Program-made: the position numbers and the translations under genes | Notes under the pieces: model-generated | What the model saw: the letters and a program-made list of their open reading frames with translations, nothing else | Databases searched by the model: none | Told to the model about the DNA's origin: nothing | Assembly (NCBI RefSeq): GCF_000247695.1 | Contig: NW_004624742.1 | Coordinates: forward strand, 8,682,463 to 8,746,462 | Reading direction: 5' to 3' | DNA from: Heterocephalus glaber | Lineage: Eukaryota; Chordata; Mammalia; Rodentia; Bathyergidae | DNA: 64,000 nt | Shown: positions 43,231 through 56,706 of the stretch, piece after piece | Layout: every line of letters begins with the position of its first letter | Numbering within the stretch: position 1 is the first letter of the stretch

Positions 43231-43329
43231 GGAATTCTGCCTCAGGTTTGGTGCTTCCACTACTCCCCTCCTCTCTGTGAGCTCCTAGAGCAGCTCAGAG
43301 TCCAGGGAGATATTTTCTAGTGATTATAA

Positions 43330-43790
43330 GTGGTGTTACAGTGGTATAGATGAACATCCAGATGTGACAGATGCAGAGGGTAAGGCATGTGGGAGGGATA
43401 AGGTCTTCCATTTTCACCCAGGGAACTTCAAGAGTTCAGCGTGGTGGTGATATGTAGGTGTGATAGACTGCATCATTGGCATCAGGCCACACTTCAGCTC
43501 CTCTCACCTTCCTCGAGGTCAGAGGTGGACATGAGCATGAAATTTCCATCCCCTTAATCACATGGCCACTGGCCTCCATCCTGAGGCTATTCAGGAGCCT
43601 GCCAAGACTCACCTCATTAGAACAGAAGATGCTCCTGTCATGCAGGAAGTTACAAAGATCTTAAGAGCGAAGGTAAAAGACCAAATACTAGAATAGAAGA
43701 TTCTCTTAATGCTTCTCTTGCTTAGGAAATTACAAGTTTCAGGGGATGTATATTAGGAGGCATGGTTAGACATATACCTCACATTGTCAC
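43330..43790 (+). mobile_element. Old ERVL-type LTR (MLT2-like)
   Basis: AAGACTCACCTCATTAGAAC, AGAAGATGCTCCTGTCATGC, AGGAAGTTACAAAGATCTTA and AAAGACCAAATA follow the order of the MLT2 LTR 3' part as I remember it. Degraded; no internal retroviral sequence. Confidence 0.55.
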
Positions 43791-43884
43791 AGTGACCACA
43801 AAGCTTTCTCTGCAAAGTGTCGGAACAGTTCTACCCTTTCTGTGATCTGTAAGAGGATATGGCTAGCGAAGCCATGACTTGACA

Positions 43885-44190
43885 CGGTTTTGTCTTGTTT
43901 TGAGATAGGGTCTTGCTATTGTAGTCCAGGCTGACCTTGAACTCTTGATCACCTTGATCCTGCTGCCAGGGTCCCAGTGCTGAGATTACCGCCACCATGC
44001 CGAGAAGAGCACTCAAGATTTTGTTTAAAACGATTGGTCTAGAGCCAGGCATGGTGGCGCACGTCTGTAATCCCAGCCCTCCGGAGGCTGAGGTAGGAGG
44101 ACTGCCAACGTTCGAGGCCAGCCTGGGATACATACTGAGTTCAGAGCCAGCCTGAAATACAGGGAGAGACCCTGCCTCAAAAAACCAAAA
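43885..44190. mobile_element. Inverted pair of B1-like SINEs
   Basis: Minus copy at about 43,895-44,003 and plus copy at about 44,044-44,182 (GCCAGGCATGGTGGCGCAC to CTGCCTCAAAAAAC), about 40 bases apart. The minus-strand open frame at 43,831-44,388 runs through both. Confidence 0.88.
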
Positions 44191-44469
44191 ATAAATAAAT
44201 TTAAAAAATAAAATGATTGGTCTAGTATAACTCCTTACTTTTACAGGTGAAAACATTAGAATGAAAAATTCCCATCTCTCTAGTGAGGTGAAACTTGCCA
44301 AGGTTACATTACCAGTTGGTAGCACAATGAGGCCTAGTCTCAGTCCTCTGGCTACTGGAAGCTCCTTAGGTCTCCAGTGACAACACATAAGAATGTTCTC
44401 TGCTGATCAAGAAGGTGTCCCTTGGTTATGGTGGAGCCCACCTACAGTGCATAGTAACACGACTTCAGG

Positions 44470-45352
44470 CTTTCGTTAATGTTAAGGTTGCATTATTTTA
44501 TTAGTCTCAAACCTCTGTGAAGAGCAAAGACCTTTATGTAAACCTTGCAGATAGAAGATACCGATGCAAGGAGGTAAGTGTCCCAGACAGGCTTGTGTAG
44601 AGCCCAAGGGGCCACAGAGGAGGAAACACTCTGCATGTGTGGAAAGAGAGGGTACAAGGTGGAAAAGCACTTTTGAAGGAAGACAACTGAGTGGAACAGG
44701 CTCTGAGAGGGTAAGTGGAAATCGCACTGTGGGGGGGGACATTCTTACAGTGTGGTCGGATTATGGGCCCCACGTATGTGGTCTCAGTCCTTTGTTTCTA
44801 CCATCTAGAGTACCTGTACCGTTTTTCCCTACCTGCTTGACCCTAGTTAAAGCCACCACCACTTCTGATGCTGAGGCAGCTCCTAGCTCTTCCACGGAGA
44901 GCTGATGGCATCTCCAGCTGAAGACACTTGGGTGGCTCTGACAGAGGTGACTGAGCAGCAAGGTGGGGAAACTCAAAGTGCATGCACTTGTACAGGCCCT
45001 AGATGCAGTTTTTATAACCGAAAGTACAAAATCAAGAATTTTTAAGGAGACCCTCTAAAAAAGGTACAGTCAGCCCGACAGGAATTAGCTCTCCCTGTGA
45101 TAAATGACCCCTTCTGAACCGGGGCTGAAAGGCCTGCCCTTTCTTTCCTAGGTGCTCTGTGGCAGATTATACACTTACTCCAGCTACAGTGACACTTCAC
45201 TTCCTCAAAACTGCCCCGTGTTGTCATCTGTGGGCAAACTCAAATATGGTTCCCTCACATAGAGGTTCCTCGCCCTGTTCCAGCTGACCTCTGTGCAAGT
45301 GACATCTGCATACCAAAACCTCTGGAAGTCTGACTCCCAGCCTGGGCTTCTC
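44470..45352. other. Unidentified block upstream of PCTP retrocopy
   Basis: Without SINEs and with several short open frames on both strands, none recognised. Read on the minus strand it ends near 44,490 with a sense AATAAA inside CTAATAAAATAATGC, so a minus-strand transcript end is conceivable. No poly(A) tract or TSD is seen. Confidence 0.35.
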
Positions 45353-45368
45353 AAGAATGTACTGAAGG

Positions 45369-47335
45369 TGGAGGGTCCCTGGGTGTAGCAGGATGGAGAG
45401 CTGCTTCTCGGAGGAGCAGTTCCGGGAGGTCTGCGCCGAGCTCCAGCAGCCGGCTCTGGCCGGGCCGACTGGCAGCTGCTGGTGGAGACCACGGGTGTCA
45501 GTATCTACCGGCTGCTGGACCAGCAGAGTGGACTTTGTGAATATAAAGTCTTTGCTATTTTAAAGGACTGCTCACCAGCTCTACTCGCAGATGTCTACAT
45601 GGATTTAGACTACAGAAAACAGTGGGATCAGTATGTTAAAGAAATCTATGAAAAAGAATGCGATGGAGAGACCGTGACGTACTGGGAAGTGAAGTACCCC
45701 TTTCCCATGTCCAACAGAGACTGAAGTCTACATCCGGCAGTGGCGAGACCTGAATGTGGAAGGGCGGAAGATCCACGTGGTCCTGGCCCAGAGCATCTCC
45801 CTGCCTCAGTTTCCCGAGAAGTCTGGTGTGATCCGAGTACATCAGTACAAGCAGAGCCTGGCGACTGAGAGCGATGGCAAGGAGGGGAGCAAAGTTTTCA
45901 TGTATCACTTCCATAACCCGGGTGGGTGGCCAGATTCCTTCCTGGCTCATGAACTGGGCCGCCAAGAATGGCATTCCGAACTTCCTGAAAGATATGGTGA
46001 AACCCTGTCAGAACTACCTCAACAAAACCTAAGAAGGACGGCTGGTGTAGTGGGACACGCCTGTAATCCCAGCATCCCGGGAGGCTGAGGCAGGAGAATT
46101 ACAAGTTTCAGCCCAACTTGGGTAATTTAGCAACTTGGTGAGACCCTGTCTCAAAATACAGAGTGCTGGGGATATAGCTCAGTGCCAAGGCAGTGAGTTC
46201 AATCCCCAGCACCACAGAAAAGACAAAAACAAAAAAACCTAAGAAAGAGAACGGGAACCCGTGCACTCACGGAATGACATTTCTAGAAGTGCCACAATCC
46301 AGAGTGCTCAGCCTTCTTTCACACTTCCCTCTCCAGAGGCCTGCACGCCCTACAGCACGTATCCCAAAGCCTGCTTGCCTGGAGCCTGGCTCTCCCACTT
46401 CCTTTCCCACTCGCCCTGCCCCACTGTCAGCTGTCTCCTTCCACTACTGAATAAGAAGCAAATTAAGGAAATCTTTGCTTGTTTATTTTTAAAAGGGAAG
46501 TCCTCAATAGGAAACACAAGCATTCCATTGTGCCATTTCAGGGGGACGGTGGGTGGAGGAATGACAACGGCTTGTAAGAGGGACCATTCTTGGTGAGCTG
46601 GCTCCTTCCCAGAATGTGCTTTCTTGCAAGCCAGAGCACTGAAGCCAGAACTGACCCTCGGGGCCCCAAACTGGAGACACGTGCTGGGCTGCCCTCCGCT
46701 TTATTGACTTGATTAGGTTGGGATTTGAGGTGTTAACCCAGTATGTTTTCCCTTGTTATGATATTGGACCATTTTGAGAAGCATCGAAGTCCCAACTGAG
46801 CACATGATGTGATAACCATTATTTCCTCATCATCTATATCTGGAATTTTCTCTTTCCCGTATGCCAGTAGGGAAAGGCTGCCTGTACCTCTGGCTCTGCA
46901 TTTTACTGCAAAGTGAGGTGTGGACAGTCAGCAAAAGCAAAGATACTTCCTGCACACCCCTGTGATGAAGTGTCTTTCTATGCAACAAGATGAATTTCCC
47001 TTCCAGAATGTTTGGAGATGTTGAAGGGATAATAATAATTCACAGCCAGGTAACATTTAATTAGTGGCTTGATTGACTCTACACCTTTTTTCTCAGGAAT
47101 CCTACCCACACCATCTGCTTTTTCCTGAATTTTGGTAGGGTCAGATGGTCTGTAGCCCAATGCATAGTTTACTGATCTCGGGGAAATTTTTAAGTCACTG
47201 CTTCCGATTAATGGACACAAAGTCAGAAGAAAGGGTTTGTTAAAATGTGATTCTTCGAACTGTGTTTTCTCTCTGGGAAGAAAAGCATGTTCCATGATGA
47301 ATAAACACGGAGTGACTTACAAAAAAAAAAAAAAA
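45369..47335 (+). pseudogene. PCTP: PCTP processed pseudogene (phosphatidylcholine transfer protein)
   Basis: An intron-free copy of the mRNA of PCTP/STARD2, the cytosolic START-domain lipid carrier. Coding homology runs from ATG 45,393 (MESCFSEEQFREVCAELQQ) to TAA at 46,030-46,032 (NYLNKT), the length of the ~214-residue parent. Three lesions break it: a frameshift near 45,468 before DWQLLVET; an extra base near 45,723 that makes TGA right after SNRD; and a 4-bp GTGG duplication near 45,923. A B1-dID sits at the stop codon. The 3' UTR follows to AATAAA (47,300-47,305) and an A17 tract (47,321-47,337). Direct repeats AAGAATGTACTGAAGG at 45,353-45,368 and 47,336-47,351 prove LINE-type retroposition. 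No product is expected. Confidence 0.96.
46036..46233 (+). mobile_element. B1-dID SINE inserted at the PCTP retrocopy stop codon
   Basis: B1 half (GGCTGGTGTAGTGGGACACG to CCTGTCTCAAAATACAG), then ID half (GCTGGGGATATAGCTCAGTG to CCCAGCACC). TSD AAAACCTAAGAA at 46,024-46,035 and 46,234-46,245. The left copy contains the TAA stop, so the termination codon is duplicated. Confidence 0.93.
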
Positions 47336-47439
47336 AAGAATGTACTGAAGGACAACAGCACCTGCCTTTCCTCTAGGGGAGCCATGATCACACTTTAGTG
47401 CCATTGCCAGGGGACTTACATGCACCCTGCTGGTAGACT

Positions 47440-47545
47440 GCAGGCTCTGTGGAAGCAGTGACTGACTTGTCCTTCCAACTTTGCACCAAGCACAACCCCT
47501 GCTGACCAGGAATTGGAGATCAATAAATATTTGTTGTATGAATAA
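47440..47545 (+). mobile_element. L2/MIR-like 3' end
   Basis: AAATATTTGTTGTATGAATAAAC after CACCAAGCACAACCC follows the conserved 3' end of MIR/L2 elements (CACTCAATAAATGTTTGTTGAATG type). Confidence 0.6.
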
Positions 47546-47549
47546 ACAT

Positions 47550-48110
47550 TTAAGCTGATTCCAGTGCTGGTCACATAAGACAATGTTCCTCTGGCCAAAG
47601 AAGCAGTTTTCTCCCACTTTTGATAGTATAACATTTTAACTATATAGACAGTTCTCTGAACCTTAGGTTTCCCGTGGAAACTTAGCTGAACATAATAAAG
47701 AAGTTTCATTTGTTTTGTGGAATAGGAAGCCACACGGGAGTATAAACTTTTGACTACAACTTTATTCACTTGTAGATCAAATGATAAGGCACTAAAATGT
47801 TTAATTTCCTTTGCCATTCTCCCTAAGTTTCCAGAAAGAGGAAGTAGATCTTAATTAAAAAGAGAAATTTCAAATACTATTCTGGAGGTGGCCCTGGACC
47901 TACTGTACTCAGAAGAAAAAAAAAATGGTATGGTTGATAAAAGTCCACCTTGTATTGTCTAAAATAATGATCTGAAAGATGCTTTTTAAAACATTCTAGT
48001 TTTGACTGTATTTGGTTTAAAACTAGTTCTGAAAAGTCAAACTTGTGGCAGGGGTACAAGGGGTAATAAAGGGTCAGAATGATTTATAGATGCTAAAGTC
48101 AATCTATAAA
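47550..48110. other. Intergenic DNA, nothing recognised
   Basis: AT-rich, no SINE; minus-strand open frames only, without family resemblance. Confidence 0.5.
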
Positions 48111-48114
48111 ATAC

Positions 48115-48370
48115 AGTGTAATTATTTTTATTAGTACATGTTTGCGGTATATGATTACACTTATTGTGGGGAGTTGGTACATGTACACAATGCATCTTAA
48201 TTCTTTTTACTTCCTCTTCTCTCTCCACCCCTAGATCCCCTTCCCATTTGCAAAAGATCTATCTCCCTGATTCCTATTACCCATCCTTTATTTTGCTGTT
48301 TAAATTATTTATTTTGGATTTCTCATATAAGAGAAACCAATGGTATATTTAAGCTTGTGTATCTCATCAG
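48115..48370 (-). mobile_element. L1 3'-UTR fragment
   Basis: Pyrimidine-rich text (CTTCCTCTTCTCTCTCCACCC) with GTACATGTTTGCGGTATATG and TTTCTCATATAAGAGAAACC parallels the 3' UTR part of the L1 at 15,880-16,300. Confidence 0.6.
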
Positions 48371-48374
48371 TGTA

Positions 48375-50340
48375 TTTATTAAAACACATAAATGTCAATA
48401 CTGAGAAAATAATCCAGATAACATTCCAGAGAGAACTAGAATGAAAACTTTACAGCCCAAATGAAAGCTTTGTAGGTCAATGGGGAAACAGCCTGTCAGA
48501 GTAAACACTGAGCTAAAGGAAGAACCCCTGGGAATGCCTTAGAAAAGTCACTAAATCTCCCTGTGCCTAATTCTCACATGTATGAGATGAAGACATTGAA
48601 CTAGGTAAGTTATCAGTAACACGTTCTCCTTCTAGAATGCTTTCCTGAACAGCAGTTTGGAAAGAAAAAGAATCCGACTCTTTTGAAGCTGTTTTTGGAT
48701 CTAATTAGAGAATTTGCCAACCAGATGCACACACGATACTTAAATTAGAAAAAGATTTGGGCCCAGGGATTTAGCTCAGTGGCACTGTGCTTGCCTCATA
48801 AGTGCAAGGTCCTGAGTTGTTCAATCCCTGGTACCAAAACAAAAACACAAACAACACCCCCCCCCCCAAAACAAAATCAATTTGAACAGGGGACAGCAGG
48901 TGACAGCCTTTTGATTTCCAAACCCTGGGCAGAGTGGCAGCTCCTTCTTGGCCTAGCCCTGTACTGGGTCTTTGAACTTCAGGCCTAGATGTTCCTTCCA
49001 GAGCCTGTTTCTTCAGTTTTCTCAACAATTCTGTCAGTTATTTCATCCCCAGAACTAAATTCTTTCTAGAGGGGATTCTGTTTTCAGCTCCTCCGGAGGA
49101 TAAGGCAGTTCAAGAGCATTACTGAGATGGAAGTTCCAGAGAGCCTACTGAGCAGAAACTATAATTTCTATTTTGCAGATTCAAAACTGAGGTATGGAGA
49201 ATAACCCATCCAGGACTTGCAATTTGATCCATTAATAATTGTAATGAGTGATTTCAAATCTGAAGTTTTGACTCTTAAATTTCCTGGGCCCTTAAGGATC
49301 AAGGCTGGGAGGAAATTTGAGGTCCTTCAGGTTATTTCAGACATGGAATGGCTTGAACATGATGTTGGCAGGACCAGTGGGCCTCGACTGGGGCCCGGAG
49401 ATCATCATGTACTGGAAGTCTGGACTTGCACACTGTTCATGGTGTCTCTGAGATGGAACTGCCATCGGCATTACACTGGGAGTAGGAGTGGGTAAACGGG
49501 TTTGTGTGGTAACTACAAGTAAAAAACTGAGTACCACATACCATATATCTGAGTAGAGAAGGGAAAAGAGGTAAGGTGTAAAACATGAGCAGAAGTAGGA
49601 GCGCTTAACCCACACTACAGACTGGGGCCATGGTGGTGGTCTTGGCATTCTGGGCTTCTGGCTCTCTGCTAATGTGGGTTCACATCTTGGAGACACACAG
49701 TGCTGCTGAATTGAAAGGAGGAAGGGTGTTTGACAGACTGCCACATAATTATATTACCTTGATACCAAGCGGGCACCCAAGTTGCACAAATGCAACTATA
49801 CATACTCAGCTTGTACATGCACAAGAAAAAGAATTTAAATGGTGCAACCAGTCTTGCTTCTTATTCTGTCTTTTAATGTTATCTTCAGAATAAACATGAC
49901 ATTAAGAGTTTACTGTCCCTTAGCTGGTCTCAGTTTTTGCATGTTTTTGTAAGGTGTATAACACATAGATATACTACACACAATATTTAGGGTTAGAAAA
50001 TACAAACACAAACATGTCTATAATTGGTAACATTGTGAAAAAAGAAGATTTTCAAATTTTAAACTTTCTGATAAGAAAACAAGGTTAACTGTATTTTTAT
50101 GGGCAAGAATTAAAGCATTGTCAAGGACGTGATTATATGCAATTTTTGCTTAACTTTCAAATGTTTCACTGCACAAGATTAAACTGAACTTTAGTTATAT
50201 CCAAATTTACACATGGTGAACTACTCCAAATGACGCTGAATTAAGGAAGTATTATTGAAGATTTCTTTTGAACTCTTTTGGCACTGATTAGTTAAAAAAA
50301 AGGGGAATTGTTGAATTTACAATTATGTAGAAACATTAGT
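48375..50340. other. Intergenic DNA with one ID and MIR scraps
   Basis: MIR-like text at about 48,545-48,615 and 49,165-49,215. ID plus at 48,758-48,850 (GGCCCAGGGATTTAGCTCAG to CCTGGTACC), with a C9-11 run in its tail. A small old DNA-repeat-like piece near 49,285-49,345 (GGAAATTTGAGGTCCTTCAGG). The minus-strand open frame at 49,337-49,744 is not recognised and has no splice support. Confidence 0.6.
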
Positions 50341-50370
50341 GCATTAGTTTGATTACTCTTCCTTTATTTT

Positions 50371-50757
50371 TTGAGACAGGGTCTCAGTATGTAGTTTAAG
50401 CTGCCCTTAACTTGTAGCCCAGCTGGCCTTTAACTTGAGAATCCTCCTGCCTCAGCCTCCTGAGTGCTGGGATTGACTATATGTGTGTACCGCCATACCT
50501 CCCTTATTCTGATTGTTTTTTGAGACAGAGTCTTGCTATGTAGGCCTTGAACTTGCGGCAATTCTCCTGCTTCAGCCTCCCAAGTGCTGGGATTACAGGC
50601 AACCACCACCATGCCTGGCTTGATTACTCTTTGAACTTAATCTTTTAACTCTGTTGTTGAAATTACTCTTCTTTTTTTTTTTGGTGCCGGGGATCGAACG
50701 TCCTGGGACCTTGGTGCTTACAAGGCAGGAGCCAGAACCACTGAGCTAAATCCCCAG
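50371..50757 (-). mobile_element. Two B1-like SINEs and an ID-like SINE
   Basis: B1 copies at about 50,371-50,503 and 50,519-50,620. ID at about 50,671-50,757 (GGTGCCGGGGATCGAACGTC to AAATCCCCAGCCC). TAACTCTGTTGTTGA occurs before (50,647) and after (50,762) it. Confidence 0.87.
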
Positions 50758-51109
50758 CCCCTAACTCTGTTGTTGACTTTAGCAAGAGTAAGATGTGACT
50801 ACTAACTGTATTTACCAAGCAAATCATATATATGGATAGGTTGTGAGAAGTCTTATCAATGTCCTGGAAAGAAAACAGGTTTTTCCTTAAGATATGTTGA
50901 ATAGCATTGCTTCCTTACAGTCACTTTTAATAATAAGTATGCTGCATTCCTCATTCTTGTTTTGTTACTTTCACAATGAAGTCACCTGCTAAAAAGTTTG
51001 CATGTAAACGTTGTAAATGTGAAACTATGTTTGAATTTTACACACAAACATCAAAATTATTTTTAAACACTTTAACTGGGTTTAATTTATTGAAAATTGT
51101 TTTAGTACC

Positions 51110-51255
51110 TGACCAGAAGCCCCATATTATCTGGAAACTTACCAGAAATGTAAACCTTAGGGCTCACTATTCAGTGAACCTGGGGGAGGTCCGTGTGTTA
51201 ATAAGTCTTTTGGGTGATTCTGATACATGTGTGAAGTGTGAGAAATACTAGAGGA
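51110..51255 (+). mobile_element. MER5A-like hAT-Charlie fragment
   Basis: ATCTGGAAACTTACCAGAAATG, GGGGGAGGTCCGTGTGTTAATAAG and GGTGATTCTGATACATG follow the conserved order of MER5A. Confidence 0.65.
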
Positions 51256-51639
51256 ATTAAGTATTTGTGTCCTTACAGATAGAAAAGTGGACATAGTTGT
51301 TCGGATAGAGATGAATTTAACAGAGGGTGGGGTTGAGGTTTTAGCACATTTGTACAATGAAATAAGAAGAGAAGGGAGCCGAGGGTATGATTACAACGAT
51401 GGGTATGAGAATTTAAGCTGGAAAAAGACACTCAAGGGGGTTGGGAGTATATTATTTGTTACTAATATATTTCATTTGGTGAAACTGCCAATGAAGGCTT
51501 AAAATACAACCAATAACATCAAACGATATACTCCACCATATTGTAACTTTTTACCTGCCCACTAAATGACTTTTACCTTTTAACTTTCCTTTGCTTACAA
51601 AAGAAAAAGCGTTTGGTTTAAGCATAAACTTTTAAAAGG

Positions 51640-52176
51640 GTATCATACTGTACATAGTTTTCTATGATTAGGTCCTTCCACAATTTTGTTCTTCTGTGAA
51701 AGTTCCCTATAGCAGAAGCTGGTTAATTTTAATTGCTTGTTAAAACTGCATGGTATAAATATACCATGCCTTGTTAAACTATTCCCTCTACTTAGTGTTT
51801 GGTTTGTCTTTAGCTTTTGCTATTACAGTGCTATGCACATCCTTGCTCAGGATGCTTGGAGGACAGCATAACAGTGTGCAGTACTTAAATAGAACTACCA
51901 GGTAGTAAAAGAAGTATATGGTTAAACTTTACAATACCAAGCTGTTTTTCGAAAATGGTTCTTTACACTTCTCACAACGTTAAGGGAACTCACTTCCTAC
52001 ACTCCATCTCCACCATCTAATTTGGCCACGATTTTATATCAACTTTTGTCAATTTGATAGAAAATCTGTATGTCAACATCGTCTTGATTTGTACCTTTCT
52101 GATTACTGTAGAGATTGGGACTGTTTACTGTTTATGTGGCATGTTTGTTATCTTTTGATCTTGCTATTTCTTTTAG
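51640..52176 (-). mobile_element. Old L1 fragment, left part
   Basis: Antisense L1M-type text (GCTTTTGCTATTACAGTGC, TTTACACTTCTCACAACG, CTTGATTTGTACCTTTCTG ATTACTGTAG). It resumes at 54,880 after the KIFAP3 retrocopy. Confidence 0.65.
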
Positions 52177-52338
52177 TATCAACATGCATTCTTAGGTCAA
52201 AGCCAAGGTTAACCCAATACATGCAGATCCCAAGTATTCACACAGGAAGACAATTTTATTGAGACCTATAGCCATAGTACTGTACTAAGGGTCATCAGGG
52301 CAGAATCCATAAGCTGTGGAGGGTGTCCAAGAATATCA

Positions 52339-52527
<189 letters not shown>

Positions 52528-52624
52528 CTACTCACTCACTCATCTGACAACTCTCTACCATCTCTAGCCACTGAAAGTTATCCCAGTAACTTTTCGCTCT
52601 GAACTTTCTTTCAAAAAAATTTTT

Positions 52625-52744
52625 TTTCGTTTTTTGAGACAAGGTCTCCCTATGTAGTTCACACTAGCCTCAAACTCATGGTGTTTCTCCTGCCTCAGCC
52701 TCCCGAGTGCTGGGATTACAAACATGTGCTACCACACTTGGCTG
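52625..52744 (-). mobile_element. B1-like SINE inside KIFAP3 retrocopy
   Basis: GAGACAAGGTCTCCCTATG to CCACACTTGGC; younger than the retrocopy. Confidence 0.88.
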
Positions 52745-52816
52745 ACATGCCCTCTGAATTTTCTTAGCACATTTTTCATCTTCCACTATATTATCTAGCT
52801 TATTCTATCAAGCTCA

Positions 52817-53430
<614 letters not shown>

Positions 53431-53642
53431 TCATTAATGGTGGTAGACAGCATATGCAGATATAGGTTTAAAGCTCTCATTGACGCTTATGTGGTAAAGC
53501 ACACTTGTTCCTTATTCCTGGGTCAAAGGACAGGTCTAGTAAAAGCTGGAGTTATAGTCAGTAAACCTTTATGCTCATGCAGTCAGTTTTACCCATTTTT
53601 CAGCACTTGCCATTTCCACCATATCATTTTTATTCTCCATTA

Positions 53643-53786
<144 letters not shown>

Positions 53787-53811
53787 TCAGAAGCAAATAA
53801 AGAGTAACTCA

Positions 53812-54306
<495 letters not shown>

Positions 54307-54348
54307 TCACAGCAGTTCTGCATATAGCACAATTATTCATTTCATTTA

Positions 54349-54434
54349 TCTTTTTTTTGGCACCAGGGATCAAACCCAGGACCTTGAGCTTCCAAGGCAG
54401 GCACAGTGCCGCTGAGCAAAATCCCTGGTCCTTC
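54349..54434 (-). mobile_element. ID-like SINE inside KIFAP3 retrocopy
   Basis: T8, GGCACCAGGGATCAAACCC to AAATCCCTGGTCC; flanked by short TTCATTT repeats. Confidence 0.88.
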
Positions 54435-54522
54435 ATTTTGTTTTGAGGGATGACTAAGTTTATACTCCTCAACTACCTTTTGTGCCAGGAAATTCTATCT
54501 GTGCTGGTACTGAGACGTTTCA

Positions 54523-54879
<357 letters not shown>

Positions 54880-54880
54880 C

Positions 54881-55790
54881 TATTCTTTTTAGTTTTAAGG
54901 TATGCCTTCTTTACACATGTAATGGAAATTATATTCTTGCAGTTTGTGCCTTTTTTGTGATAGTGTCTTAAACAAGTTCATTATAGCTGAATTTATCAAT
55001 CTTCCTTGCTTTTGAATACTTTGTTCTATTTACATATCCTCAGTGTTTTAAGTTTTGATATTTGTTTAATCCACTTGAATTTTTTTTTTTTTTGGCACCA
55101 GGGATTGAACTCCGGTCCTTGCGCTTGCGCAGCAGGCAGCGAAACCACTGAGCTAAATCCCCAGCCCTCCACTTGAAATTTTTATGAAAAGTGTAACAGA
55201 ATTTTTTCTGAGATAAGGTCTCATATGTAGTTCAGGCTGGCCTTGAACTTGAAGCAATCCTGCCTTAGCCTTTCAAGTGCTGAGCAATGTCTGGCTTAAA
55301 CTTTTTTCATGTATAGTATTAATTTATGGTTCATTTTCTCTACTGAATCATGTCACTTGTTATATATTAATGTTCCAGATATTTGTGGGCCTGTTCATTG
55401 ACTCTCTTCTGTCCTATGTGTAAAATACTAAAATTACTAAAATAACTGTTACACATTTATAAGTCTTGGTCTTTGATAGGTAGAATTCCTTCATTTCTTC
55501 TTTAGGAATTTACTATTCATTGACTGTTTTCGATCCTTTATTTTTCTATACATATTTAGAATGAGTTTGTAAACTTTCACAAAAATTTGTTGGGATGCTG
55601 ATTGTGTATATATTTGATCTACACAGCAATATGGGGCAAACACATTATAAATGGGTATTTCTACACTTAGGTTTTCTTTAATGTCTCCCAGTAAAACTTT
55701 TTTCTTACATGTTTGGAATATCGTTTGATAGTTTTATCTCTATGTAACTTGTTGCTAAGATGCACAATATGAATTCTAATTGATGATGAT
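54881..55790 (-). mobile_element. Old L1 fragment, right part
   Basis: Antisense L1M-type text continues the element at 51,640-52,176: GCTGAATTTATCAATCTTCC, ATTTGTGGGCCTGTTCATTG, AAAAATTTGTTGGGATGCTG ATTG. An ID (55,081-55,167, with TCCACTTGAA on both sides) and a truncated B1 (about 55,205-55,295) are inserted. Confidence 0.68.
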
Positions 55791-55939
55791 ACATAGTCAC
55801 ACATCAACTTCTGTTGTATCTATTACTACTAGCAATTGCAGCCTTGAATTTTCTAAGTAAAGAGTCATTATCATTGGAAATAGTGGCAGTGGCCACTGCC
55901 TGTTTTCCTTTGAATCCTATGCTACTGATAATGACAATA

Positions 55940-56269
55940 TAGTGGACTGTTGACTTACAAACTCAATTTGTTCTTGCGGGCTGGCTGTAACTCAAGTTGG
56001 TCAACTGGAAGGCTCAGGCTCCTCTACATAGCCTTCAAAGTCTACAGGCAGATCTCAGTGTGCCTAGAGACACACTGCCCCAGGGTTTCTCAACCCCACA
56101 CAGGAAAGGGTGCTGTAATGTTCCTTCCAGAACTCTTTAAGGGTTAAATCTGTATCTGGGACCATCCAGAAGCACTAGCGGTCAAGAGTATTCAAAAGTT
56201 AAAACTAAAATTCCAGTCATAACCTAAGTTGTTCATATGTCAAGCTGGCTGTAACTCGAGGCTCCACTG
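55940..56269. mobile_element. Tigger/mariner-type DNA transposon with TA target site
   Basis: The left end TAGTGGACTGTTGACTTACA and the complement of the right end CAGTGGAGCCTCGAGTTACA form imperfect terminal inverted repeats. Both ends are bordered by TA (55,938-55,939 and 56,270-56,271). GGCTGGCTGTAACTC occurs near both ends. At 330 bp with no transposase frame it is non-autonomous. Confidence 0.75.
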
Positions 56270-56339
56270 TACAATGTTAGAAAAGAGTAGTAATGACAGG
56301 AATCCTAGTCCTAGTCCCAATTTTACTTTAAAGTTTCTT

Positions 56340-56440
56340 TTTTTGTTTTTGAGACAGGGTCTCACTATATAGTCCAGGCTGGCCTCAAACTCATGATCCT
56401 CTTTCTCAGTCTCCAGCATGCATCACCACACTCACCTCTC
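56340..56440 (-). mobile_element. B1-like SINE
   Basis: GAGACAGGGTCTCACTATAT to ATCACCACACTCACC, missing part of the middle. Confidence 0.82.
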
Positions 56441-56706
56441 CTAAACCCAAGTTTAGTAAGTGCTTACTGGGAGTGCTTCAGTGTTTCCTTCGCTAAAGCA
56501 TGAGGTCATTGGTTTTAGATCTTAGTCTGTGTCCCGACTGGCCTTGAACTCACATTCTCAAAAATAATTTTACTTTCTATATAACCTTTAAGGAGACTAG
56601 CAATGTCTCTCTGAAGATCATAGAAATTCTACTTTATCATGATGCTAGGAAGCATAAAATTAAGCGAGAGTTCTCACCCTTAAGATTTAGAAGTTATCTA
56701 AATACA

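Noticed and set aside
45482..46088. START-domain open frames as a functional gene
   Set aside because: Poly(A) tail, TSDs and three frame lesions mark a PCTP retrocopy.
49337..49744. Proline-rich minus-strand open frame as a gene
   Set aside because: No recognised family, no splice sites or promoter evidence; kept only as unidentified intergenic sequence.
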